Source: Apodospora peruviana
Taxonomy: Eukaryota; Ascomycota; Sordariomycetes; Sordariales; Lasiosphaeriaceae
DNA: 64,000 nucleotides
Assembly: GCA_033439685.1 (NCBI GenBank)
Contig: JAUEDM010000001.1
Coordinates: 1,178,001-1,242,000, forward strand
Reading direction: 5' to 3'
Shown here: piece by piece, positions 1-11,013 of the stretch
Layout of the letters: every line of letters begins with the position of its first letter
Numbering within the stretch: the stretch's first letter is position 1
Notes under the pieces: model-generated
Told to the model about the DNA's origin: nothing
Databases searched by the model: none
The model's input: the letters and a program-made list of their open reading frames with translations, nothing else
Translations under genes and position numbers: made by a program

Positions 1-560
1 GGGAAATGGAAGGAAGCCGCGTCCAGGCTCTGGGGGGTACTTATTTGAGGCACGAGCTTGGGTCTTTTTGGTCTGAAGGCGGCTCGGAAATGGCAGGACT
101 CCTCTGTGATCTGACCGACCTGGGGAGTCGGGGACTGGGGCCAGGTCCTCTTGCATCCCCTACCTTTCCGAATGGGTACCTTACGCTACGGGGTGCACTA
201 CCGCTATTGATGGCCTGTCAAACCGGTCCTCCACTGCTTGCAAGCCTTTCATTCCATCCGCGCTCCAGGACGGGAGTCGGCAGGCTCGTCCCCAACTCCC
301 CTTCTCTGCGCAGGCATTGGCCAACGAACAACTACGGAGCACGGCTTACAACAAAGAATGGGAGACAGACCTGAAAGGCAGAAGGGCAGCTGCGTGGGCG
401 CGAAAAAGGCATCATCCCGTGATATGCGCCGTTGGACAATGGCCAGTGGCAGTTGCTGGGAGAACACGAAATTGCTTCGACCGTTTTGGGACAGGGATTG
501 TGATTGAGCATGCGCTCTTGCTGCAGCCACCAGGCCCTTCCTGCCCGCAGACCATGTACC

Positions 561-1123
561 TCACTGGCCAGTGCAACCTAGCGTGTTTGTCCTGGCTGTA
601 CTTGCTCTCGAAGTACCGGCATCCTGCAATCTGCAGTTGGCTCTCATGGCTCTCTCACTGTTTGCATCCACTCGCGCCCTGAAGCGCCGCAAGTTGGACC
701 GCAAGCGAGTGCCCACTCTCGCGGCCAATGCCGCCTTCGTGACTTTAGTCGCTGGTAGCCAAATTACAGCCCCTTCTCCCATTTCTTTGTCAATCAACTC
801 ATCCACAAAAGTCAGCACGACCTTTTCGGCAGCTGCAACCATCAACCTGCCAGTTTTCTACCCGCTTGTGGATACTTCTCTTTTGATAATGCGAAAGGCT
901 TCATCTCGAGACTCACCCTCTGAAAAGTCTCGCTATCTCTGCAAAAGAATTCTTTTTGGTGGTCGACCCTCAAAAACAGTTCTTGGATCTTCATGCAGTC
1001 GGTCGGCAGACGGCAAGCGAACTTGAAAGTCTGAAAGTATTGGCAGCCGGGTACCACCTCAGGTATCCACACGTGTAAATTTTGTTGCCGTTCTTTCCAA
1101 AACGTAATATTTGGAGGACCCAC
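561..1123 (-). pseudogene. Possible frameshifted coding remnant
   Basis: Two minus-strand frames abut near position 842 and read like one broken protein. The upstream part (about 842-990) reads as a charged helical stretch ending in KEKYPQAGRKLAG and a stop. The downstream part (561-845) continues in another frame with AEKVVLTFVDELIDKEMGEG followed by an Arg/Ala-rich helix. A one-base change at the junction would join them, and I see no good splice pair there. There is no plausible ATG and I recognise no family. It may be a relic of a duplicated gene or chance. I infer coding origin only from the amino-acid texture. Confidence 0.25.
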
Positions 1124-4100
1124 TGATTCCCACTTGCCATCCGACGTTCACACGATAAAATTCAGTGGATGACACAGAACTCCACCAGAACGGGCACTAC
1201 AAGTAAATCATCATGATGGGCCTGCTAACGCCCCGACCCTCAACCCTGCAGAAGCAGCAAAACGCAGAAATATTTGGTGTGGGCCTGTCGGCCGCCTCGA
1301 CGCTCTGACTGGTAGCCACGGTGAAAACACGATGTCAGGGCAGACCACTCCGTACAGTCACTGCACCGACAGGCAAGCAGGGCAAAAAGGGCGATGCACA
1401 CAGGCTGGAGTAAGTCAAAGGGGGGTCTAGGTCTTCCGTTTTCAAGGGTCACCTTTGTTACGGTCGACGTTTTCCCCCTTCTTGCGAGACCTGATCATTT
1501 GGACCCCGTGGACAGATGCTGATGGGAAAGGGTGCGGCAGGATGCCGGGTTCGACCAGACGGCATAGCATTGGATGTCAGACTGGGCACCATACCCACTG
1601 CCTTACTTACACGCCCAACATCGGCATAAGCACATCAGATCCAGCGAGAACTGAACAACATAAAGGGTCTGTTCCGGTCCAGATCACAAAGCCCGTCAAC
1701 CTGGCATTTTCATGCCGTTCAACTCGGCGTCAGATCAATGTCCTGGCATCAGTGATCCCTCTTTGGCGACTCCAGGGGCGTGATGCGACACCTCGCCGCT
1801 CGTCTCCAGAGACAAACAACATATTCGACATCAACCGCATTACTCGTTATCATTCTCATCACATGCCGCCAGAGCCGGATTCAGCGGACCATCGGGGCTA
1901 AGGTCAGGAAGCCCATCGAATAATCCGTAGAGGTCCAGCCATCCTCAGCCATCGTTGGCCTGGCTGACCCTCTGCCGGCTGTTGGCAAGCCAGCGAGGCG
2001 GATTTTGATCAACCCCTCCATGGCCTGACACCTCTCGTGCTCTGAGAACTCCTCACATATGCCCACTCCACCATCAACCACACAGGCGTTGGCGTTTCCA
2101 CGGAATGCAACCACCTTTCTCCAGACGCGCATGATTCCTCGTCGCAGTTAACTTCGCAGTAAGATGGGGTCATCCCATCGGCTATGCTGTCTGGTCGATT
2201 CGGAACGCGATTTCTGCATAGTCTCACAATATCTTGCTGGACCATGCAGTGCGCGGTGCAATGCCTGTCATCTGGCAGCCTCCTGCCTCCCCCTGAGTGA
2301 CTGAACTCGCCTTGACTTTGACCTTTCCATGACGGATAGGGTAAATAACTTTTCTTGGAAACGCCGTATGTCCAGCGCCTTCAGGAGTGCACAGCATTAC
2401 GAAGTTTCTGGAAATCTGCCTATATTTGTCCCGCGGTTTACAGGCCATACCGGTCATCATACGTCAATCCATCGGAATTTTTTTTTATTTTAAATTGAAT
2501 ACGCGGGATGTCGGTGGTTATCTCGATCACTTTTTGTCTTGCCCTGTGCTACTAGACTTGATTTAGGGCCGTGCAAGTCACCTCGCAGTTTCTTTTCCCT
2601 GGCATAGTTGCCAGCACCCGGGATCGATACCTGCGCAGTCTGCGATACGATTCACGAGCTTCCGTGTTTTTGGAGGCTCCTTAGTCTCAGACATCAGGCC
2701 TGACCCACCCTTCTCGAACGCAAACGAGCTGCGTCGCCTTCAAATTATTGATGGCAGCGGTGCAGGCACAACACGAGACTGGTTGTCTTGTTTCATACCT
2801 GCTACGCTTTCGGGCTAGCGCAGCCGTGTCAGATTGGCACGGAATCGGCCGTGCCCCAAACATCTCGACCGTTTGTTTCATCTTGCGTTTTTTGAAATTA
2901 TACTTGACCACTCAGGATGAATAAATGAAGATTTCGTTTCCTGAGCTCATTAATTCTCAACATATTTCCATATCGTGATAAGGAGCGGTGAATATTTGTG
3001 GTTTACAACCCGTACCATATTCCGTACGATCCGTACATCCTCGGCCCTTGCATCTTCGCCAAGCTGCTAGATTCGGGCGGCTTTCACAAGGGCCGTGGAG
3101 ACGATATTCCGATCGGACCCGTTGTCAGGCATTTCTTTTGATCCACTGGCAGAGCCCCAGAAATCTCAGGGCACCTCCTGTCTTTTAATTTTTCACCTGA
3201 ACTGCTTCCCCGTGCATTGCAACTTTTAGGGTCCTTCTGCTTGTCATCCATCCCCTGTCGAGGCCCCCATCTTTATTCTCACGTAGTATTTTATTCTCAC
3301 TTTTTAGAAACACTATTTTCTTCATTGGCCCGGTGATCCACGGTTCCTGGACAGGCTGAGCCGAGCTGAGTCACTATCCGATAAGGAGATTAATTCGATG
3401 CCAAGTATTGAATAGAGGCAGGAGTCTAGCGCAGAAGAGCTCCTTCCAATAGCCGTGACTAAGAGGGTTGAAAAGCTCAAAATGTTGTGGCAGAGAATGA
3501 CAAAATGTCTTGGGCAAGAATTCCGGTAGGTCTAGATAACCGTGCCGTTGCACTTGTCGCAAATAATATGGACATGTCTATCTTCAATATCCACGGGGCA
3601 GTTCTCACCTTCCCCGCACATGAGCACAACGCAGCAGCTCCCAAGCGGGGTTGTATACCGGTACCTCCACCAGAACACCTCATGCATGATCATGACGAGC
3701 TTTCGCTACGACTCTACCTGCCCTCACATAACTTATCATACACACCCATATCGACGAATTTACTGCTGACCGCCCCTTTGCATAGACCCCATCACTGACC
3801 ATTGACCGACGATACTATAGGGCTAGATCGCGATCTTGCCTATCGCTTCCTCTTTCTCCCAAGCACCAAATGTTTCCTACACATCGTCCGGCCTAGTCCT
3901 ACCTTAGGTATTGCACTATCGGCTCCGGCGCGGCGACCCTCATCTATCTATTTATCATCCATCGCCATGCCAATATAGGACAGTCCGCTCCATGTTGCTT
4001 TCTGCTCCCCTTGAGTGACCGATTGCCCAGAGCTCCGATTCGCAATCGGCCTCGTGCCAGTGACCATGGAGTCTGGACCAGATCGACCAACTGACAACCC

Positions 4101-7006
4101 CATTGCGAACAATCCCGCCGTCGACTTTCCAGGCATCCGTCCAGAACAGCTGACATGACCTGGTACTTTAACGTTCATGCATACTGCGGCGCGGGCGAAC
4201 CCCAGCCGATCCGTCCGCCATATCCCTTTGCTGAGATAAAAAGCAAAGCACTTGCATCTCTGGCCCGGGGAGCTGTCAACGTGAGATACTTCATTTCTCC
4301 AGTACTATGTATGTACGGATAGGCGATGTCCTGATCACGAGCAACTTGCAACTTGCAAGCCAAGCGGCTAGGCTAGTCCCCTCAAGTCGAGACATGGCAA
4401 GTGGCATCCAATGACTCCATCCCGATGTTCTCGCGAGATGGTGGCACACATGCAGCCAGGCCGCACGCGACCATGTTCTCCGCGTGGCTTTGGAGTGTGG
4501 GTACTTCCATGTATGGGTCGTGCGAGGGCTCGAACTGAGGTTTGTCCGTCGACTCGTCGCCGAGATATCCCATTCTCGAGGTGAACTCCGACCACCTACA
4601 GCAGCAACAGCAGCAGGCAGGCAGGCAAGTCGGCCGAGCTGTCAGACAGAGAGACATCTCCTTCCCCCCTCCCCCCTTTTGTATCTGTGGGCCTGTTGCC
4701 AATGGGGAGCGGCTGGCTTATCTGTCACTCCCCGCTGTCAGACATGTCAAAGACTCAAAGATGCTCGTTTGGCGTACCCAAATCGGAGTCGCAACGGGTC
4801 ACCTACCAGCCTATTGCTGACTGGTATGTTCGTGCCTTATGCTTTGAGCCGCTATGATCCTTCTGTTTTCTGTATGTTTCGTCAGTGATATACTTCATTG
4901 GACAAGTCAGTTGATTGCTCCGCTTATTTGCTCATGGAGGAGAGGACACTTGGCAGAGCTAGTCTAGACTCTCAGATCAACCGGCTTTGCAGATGCATGA
5001 CCACTCACGTGGACAGTTGGTTAGGCTATGCTTGACGTTCAACGTCCACCCATCTACGACCTCACCGAGCCGCCGATACGGCAGCCAGTGAACTCCAGCA
5101 ACATGTGGAAGCCCGAATAGCACGATGCACGAATGGATCTGATGGACTGGCTTTATTTTACCGTTTCTCGTGTTTTTGGTCTGATACATACATACACGAC
5201 TACAGCCAGTGAATATTGCTGGCGTTGTTTCACTCGTTTTGTTCCGTTGTGTTTATGTTTATCGGGCTGGCGGGTGTCAGGTGACCAACCCCTTTTACTG
5301 CCCCCTTTTCTTTCTTTCTTGGCACCTCGTCCGACCATCTGAATAGGCAGAATACCTAGTTGTTGCTACCATACGGCACATACACCTCCTCTCCTTGGAG
5401 ATCGCTGGAAACAAATACCCGCTTCACCTGGTCTCGTTTGTCTTCAATGAAATACCGGTCCCTGGACTGAGTTGCCCGAGGTTGTATGCTAAGGTCTGGT
5501 ATTAGATGGAAGCATCGTGGGAAACATTGTCTGGACACGGCTGGCAGATGATGATACCCGAAACACTATATTGTCTTCAGGTCGCGTTGAGCAGGTGCAG
5601 TAGGGACGCTTCCTCATCCTTCAGGCGATGGTCTCGAGTGAGAAGTGAGAAAGGCCCAGATCCGATGAGATGATATGATGCTTGGACGTCACAGTATGCT
5701 GGACAGGCCCATCAGATCTCCTTTTTCCATGTGTCTCAGTGGAGTGTTGCCACTTCCAATCGAGCAATGCCCTGCTTCCAGTGCTACTGGTTTATGCTGG
5801 AACCACTTACTCCATGGACATTTTGCCTGTCAGCATCCTTGGGCGATTGCCTCCCTCGCGCTGAATGCGGAAGACGGTTGGGAGGTAAGAAAGGACCCAT
5901 ACTCGTCTTCCACTGGAAGGAAATGAAAAGATTAGCTCGGTGGCTGGTGGGATTGGTACTTTTGCTTTCTGCCGTGTCATCTCATCTGTCAATTGCGCAG
6001 AAGTGCGCAGAAGTGAACTCAATAGGTGGTCTGCCTGCTGGTCATTTTCACCTCATCTTTCCTTCAAAGAAGTGAGGATTCAAATCGGTGGGCCGGCCGT
6101 GTCATGTCGTCTTTCTCTTGCACAATAGGAGGATTTCCATTGACTTCCATGGTTTTGCTTCCTGTCATTTTCCATCTGATGATTCGGGACCAGTATTTGG
6201 CACTTTCCAGAATCCTTCCTCCTTCTTGAGCCGGGTCCCTGCTTAAGGTACTTGAGTTGCTGCACTGGATGCTCCTTCTATTTGAAGACTGATGGGAGTT
6301 ACCCGGACGGTACCTAGAAAATCCACATCTTTATTTTCACCGATCAAGGTTTGGTTGAATTACATCAACCGGCACTCCGGGGAAATCCTAATTCCACCGC
6401 CCCGTTTACAGTTTTACACACTCATTGCTCCTCGTCGCATAACTGCCATTATCACACGAGTATCACTCGATCAAAGTCAATCGTTCCAGGGCTGTGGGTA
6501 GCCTCAGGCACACGGAGCACGTACCACAACCGCCACCGAACCTTAACCTTCCTGACCACAGTCCCTCCCGCCGACGTCGAATGGTATACCTTCGATCTGC
6601 TTGCTCATCAAGGCCCTCACGGAGACAGCAAGCCCTACATTCTCGCTGGCACGCATTATTTCTATTTCATCTTGCGACCATATCCTTTTCGTGCTCCTTG
6701 CTTTCTTTCTATTCTACGCGGCGGATTCACCTGACTTATCCCGATATAAGTCACGTCCCTCGGTCATACTAGCACTCTTGCTATTGTGGAAAGTCAATTG
6801 AGCTGTGGGGCGACAATAGGAGAAGACCGGGGCACAATACTTTAGACCGTCTCAAGTCCGGTGTCATCTCAACTCTAGGTGAGCAAAAGTGAAATTCCTA
6901 TTCCCCAGCCCCTGCATTTCCGGGCCCCCAAAAGCTTTTTTACCCTTCCTATTGTCTTCACATGACGGCCCGGTTGCTATTATGACTGGAGGACGTTCCC
7001 CGGGGG

Positions 7007-7017
7007 TATATATATAT
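7007..7017 (+). promoter_or_regulatory. TATA-like element upstream of the F-box-like gene
   Basis: An uninterrupted run of alternating T and A (11 bases) lies about 200 bases before the ATG at 7214, followed by a pyrimidine-rich stretch (about 7023-7057) typical of fungal transcription starts. This spacing leaves room for a 5' leader of about 150 bases that contains the 22-bp repeats at 7119-7184. That it is a promoter element is inference from position and sequence. Confidence 0.5.
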
Positions 7018-7118
7018 GGCGCTTTCCTCCTCTCGCTGCCAATTCTTTTCCTTTCCCTTGCAACCAAAATCTTCCTCGATATCTCTCGTGAAAGCAATTC
7101 TTATCTTATACAATATCC

Positions 7119-7184
7119 ACACAAATACATCACTGATACCACACAAATACATCACTGATACCACACAAACACATCACTGAAATC
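7119..7184. repeat. 22-bp tandem repeat, three copies, in a 5' leader
   Basis: Copies at 7119-7140 and 7141-7162 are identical, and 7163-7184 differs at a few positions. A fragment of a fourth copy follows as a CA-rich run. The unit begins ACACAAATACATCACTG. The array ends about 30 bases before the ATG at 7214, so it would sit in the leader of that mRNA. Confidence 0.9.
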
Positions 7185-7213
7185 ACACACACACCATTGA
7201 CAAAACAACCAAT

Positions 7214-9932
7214 ATGGCTCAGGCCGACACCAAGCCGCCCTTGTGCGACGATCACGCACCGTTTTGGGCCTCATATTTCGTGCCTAATAGCATGGCCAAA
7301 CGACGGGGACGCCATTCCAAGCCAAAGGGAGCCCAGCAATCGCCTAACGTCCCCAAGCCAGCAACGGCCAAGCCAACAGGGCCTGTTCAGAAGGCTTCCC
7401 AGAATAAGCCAGCAGCGCCTGTTCTCAAGCCTTGGGAAATTGATTCAGATTATGTAAGTTGACCATATTAATTTTCAGAAGAGCAAGACTAACGGTTGCC
7501 AGGCTAAACCCAAGGACAAGAGTGCCAGTGGCCATCAGCGCTTCGACTACGATCGCCCATGGATCTCTCTCGGCGGCGAAGGCGTCAATATGACTCTGAG
7601 CAAAGAGCTGGCTAGACAGCAATACGCCAGTTTGCCCATTCTTGTCAAAGGTCTTTACTCGAAAGAGGAAAAGAAGATGATTACAGAAATGTATCATAAG
7701 GCGGGCAAAAGCGATCTTTTCGACCTTCGCTTGCGGAACATCAACAAACTATATGAGCCAAAACTGATCTTTACGTCTCCGCTCACATCGGCTGATCAGC
7801 CCGCCGCCAGTTTTGCAGCAGAGAACACGGAATCGGGCCTGTTGAAACTCATGTCTATCGACACGATCTTGGATCGAATCATAGACTGCTTCAAACCCGA
7901 CGTGCATTCTCTTTCCAGATGGGCTGCTACCTGCAGACAGATGGCAGTCATTCTCGGCCAGCAATTCGAAACATGGAGCTTTGCAACGAATAGCTTCCCG
8001 ACCAAGAATTTCGAAGTTAAGTCGAGATTCCCAAAACACGACCTCGTGAAGGGCTGGAAACAAAGCGAATTGCTTCAGAAGGGCAACGGTGTCCGCAGCC
8101 AGGTCTTGATCGTCACCGGAGCTGATACCGAAAATAAGGTCACGCAGAAGCCTCACCAAGAGGACTTCGATGCACTGACTCACTTCATCGGCGCCGTTCA
8201 AATGGTGCCATTGAGCTTTCGCGACGTTATCTTTGACCGCGTACCTTATTTCGACCACCGCATGCTCGAGGCTTGTATCAAGTGCATGCCAAATCTCAAG
8301 ACCATTGCCGTCCACAAGTGTCTCTTGCTTGACGCTTCCAAGCTGCCGGAACTTATCACTGTGATCCGCCGCAACCCTCGCATCTCAAAGAAAACCGGCG
8401 AAAAATCTTTCATCAAGCTGGACTTCGCACCATATCGCTTCAATGGTCCCCAAACCAAGGACCACAGAGGAGATTTTGTCCTCACGTACAATGAGCCGAC
8501 ATTTCATATGCCAAAGGCAATTACTAGCTTGATTATGCGCTGCCGGGTTGATGCGCAGACTATCGGTATGGACTTGCTGAGCGACAGCTCATCATTCTGG
8601 CATTTCTTACGCCAGGTGCCAGGGCCTTGTTCCCTCTGGGCACTGAAAGTCCGCGATATCTTCATGACATGGGAACGCAACAAGAACTGGAAGCAGCTTG
8701 CGGACGACATTACGGCTGCAACGGCTGGGGACAATGAGGCGCCAGAAAGGATCCCCCGATCTAAAGTCAAAAACATGAACAGAGAGGACATTGTTGCCGG
8801 ACCCGAGCCACGGATGGCCGTCGGATACTGGCGGAAGCCGAGGATCTGCCCAGAGTGCCATATCACTTATCCGAAATCGCTGTGCAAGAATCTTGGCCCG
8901 AATTCGAACTGCTGGGGTTGTAATTGGCGAGTGCTATACAACGAAGTGATGGAGTCGAGCCACTTCCGGTTCTGGAAGAAGAGCACCCTCGACTTTCTCT
9001 TCCAAAATGTTGACCTATCGAAGACCGGTACCGACGTTCAGATCATAAGCGAGGAGGACCGTTACGAGCCTCCAGATGAACCTGAGCCGGAATGGGAGTG
9101 CAAAGATGAAGAGTTTGAGAATGAACTAGAGGCCCTTATACGCGCAGACGAATTTTACAGCTCCCCGCATTACCATAAGCCCGAAGGAGACGACAAGCTT
9201 GACTGTTTTGAGCAGACCGAAATGCGGCACATCTTCACCGAACAAAACATCCAGACAGCTTTCAACCACTCGATACTGCCCTCAGACCAAGCTTGGAACT
9301 ATTACATGGACTACAATCCCAAGTGCGGCGTCGCCTATCCCGAGCCCAAGAATGCGAACCGCGATGCGGCCTCGGTACGCCGATGGATTTGGCATTACGA
9401 GCCATTAGAGGGACCAGTCGACTTCAGACATGGCGGCCCTCAACATGAGAACCCCTTTATAAAGCCAGCCACTGGTACATACATCGCCGCTCTTATGACA
9501 TCAAATCGGTTTCAGGAGGTCTGGGATCTCACTGGAAGGATTCGGCGGATTCTGGAAAAAGACTTCAAGAAGCGAATCTGCAAGAAGATCCTCTGCAAAT
9601 TCTGCGTCCAGGACACTACGACCAAGAATTGCATCTCCCCCGACCAGAGAATTCCACTCAGTACCACTTACGAGGAGTGGGAGGAATCGTGGAAATTCAG
9701 AAAAAGCCTCGGTAGAGTCGCTGCCAAGTTGAGGCAGGCGGACTGGGAGAGACAGCTCGAACTTGACGCCGAGACGTCCCTCTACGGTTGCGCCAGGGTT
9801 GAGGACTCTCTTTATTCAATGAACAAGTTCGCCATGAACTTGTTTAATAACGACGCGCTGAAGAAGAAGGCAAACGACCCAAATATGGTTTGGGAGCAAT
9901 ATCGTACCCAAGGAGCCCCGGGAACGTGGTAA
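7214..9932 (+). CDS. Orphan protein with an F-box-like region and Cys clusters
   Basis: Two exons: 7214-7453 and 7503-9932. The 49-nt intron has a GTAAGT donor and a GACTAAC branch site. The protein is 889 aa. The first 80 residues are basic, Pro/Lys/Ala-rich and likely disordered. Residues about 197-230 (LMSIDTILDRIIDCF, then SLSRWAATCRQ) have the spacing of a degenerate F-box, which in other proteins binds Skp1 in SCF ubiquitin ligases. Residues about 528-557 carry CPEC, an isolated Cys, then CWGC, a pattern that could hold zinc. A second Cys group (CKKILCKFC) lies near 770. An acidic stretch sits at about 600-620. I do not recognise the whole protein. The F-box call is weak because the usual Leu-Pro start is missing. 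A substrate-receptor role would be inference. The long uninterrupted frame and clean splice site make the gene itself secure. Confidence 0.85.
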
Positions 9933-10340
9933 AGAGTCACTCGGTCTCAGCTTCACACATCTTCTCTTTCTCCTCTCTCGGCATAGGAGAGTTGACTACA
10001 AGATACTCTTTTCCCACGCATGACATCAAATCATTGGAGGTGTTTAGACAACATTCAGGAGCTCGAACATTTCGGTCATAACGTCTGTCCTTTCTCTCCC
10101 ATGCTATGCCAAGCAAGTATCGATCGATTTCCTTTAGTCCGGCTTTTCTTTCTTTTTCTTTCCTCTTTTCGTGTTCTTGCTCATTGGTCTGGTCTGGGAC
10201 GCCAAATTTTTGCAACCAAGACACCGGAATATAAATTCTGGATGGATCAGATCACAGAAAGCAACATAGGTCAAAAACAAAAGAAAACTCAAAAAAACAC
10301 CTGAATAAGAAAAAACACCGAAAAGAACAAAACGTCGTGG

Positions 10341-10564
10341 ATATGATACCTGGATGGATGGATGGATGGATTACGAAACAGATTGGCTCTTTTGACTTTT
10401 TCCTAGAATCGGGTTTTCACATTTGAGGAGCGCACCGAGAGAGATATGATACCTGGATGGATGGATTACGAAACAGATTGGCTCTTTTTTTCCTTTTGTC
10501 TTTTTCCTAGGATCGGGTTTTCACATTTGAGAGGCGCAACGCAACGAGAGAGATATGATACCTA
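10341..10564. repeat. Imperfect tandem duplication, unit about 105 bp
   Basis: Copy A spans 10341-10443 and copy B 10444-10553. A third copy starts at 10554 but breaks off after ATATGATACCT. The copies share ATATGATACCTGGATGG, a GGAT microsatellite (longer in A), TTACGAAACAGATTGGCTC, a pyrimidine tract (longer in B), CGGGTTTTCACATTTGAG and a GAGAGAG end. The differences lie mostly in the simple-sequence parts, which points to a recent duplication with slippage. Confidence 0.9.
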
Positions 10565-10682
10565 GTTACAATGATGAATTTGCTACCTAGACCTACCTAC
10601 ACTCACATTCGGCGTGAAAATGGAACTTCGTTTTCTTTCTCTTGAGCTCCTAGTCTTGGCACGCTTTTTGGTGATCTGAAAT

Positions 10683-10711
10683 CTGTGACCTGTGACCTGT
10701 GACCTGTGACC
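10683..10711. repeat. 7-bp tandem repeat, about four copies
   Basis: The unit CTGTGAC is repeated in direct succession about four times. It lies in the convergent 3' region near the end of the LysRS gene. No function can be assigned. Confidence 0.85.
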
Positions 10712-11013
10712 ATGCACCTTCTCTTCTATGAGACTTACAAGGAATTCGATCCATATACCCATCAAACTTTCACAACCGTGTGGTGGGGATATCATGCCAG
10801 AAGCAGGTATGGATAGATTGATATATCTGGTTGCTTTGTTTCGATATTTACTCCGACAATAAAAATACAACGAAGAGTCAGTCTACAACCCCGCTCGTGA
10901 GTGAAATAATTATGCAGGATGGCCTCACCATTCCTGCTGTTATTAATCACCGCGGTGCCTCCGCCAGCAACAGAAAACAGAAAGACCCGTTTCCTCACCC
11001 AGCATTGATAACA

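Larger units (their letters stand above)
1..7213. other. 7.2 kb region without a supported gene
   Basis: I see no reading frame here with both an ATG start and a recognisable protein. The open frames are short, scattered over all six frames and mostly begin at non-ATG codons. The only exception is a possible decayed coding remnant at 561-1123 on the minus strand, listed separately. Base composition is mixed and not strongly AT-rich, so the stretch does not look like heavily RIP-mutated transposon DNA. Short CAG/CAGG microsatellite runs lie near 4600-4630. The last 250 bases hold the promoter and leader of the gene at 7214. A non-coding RNA cannot be excluded without transcript data. Confidence 0.55.
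9933..11013. other. Intergenic region between convergent genes, repeat-bearing
   Basis: This is the shared 3' flank of the F-box-like gene and the mitochondrial LysRS gene. It holds a tandem duplication of about 105 bp (10341-10553) and a 7-bp repeat (10683-10711), listed separately. No gene is seen. Frames reading into the LysRS gene from the plus strand here are antisense shadows. Confidence 0.7.
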
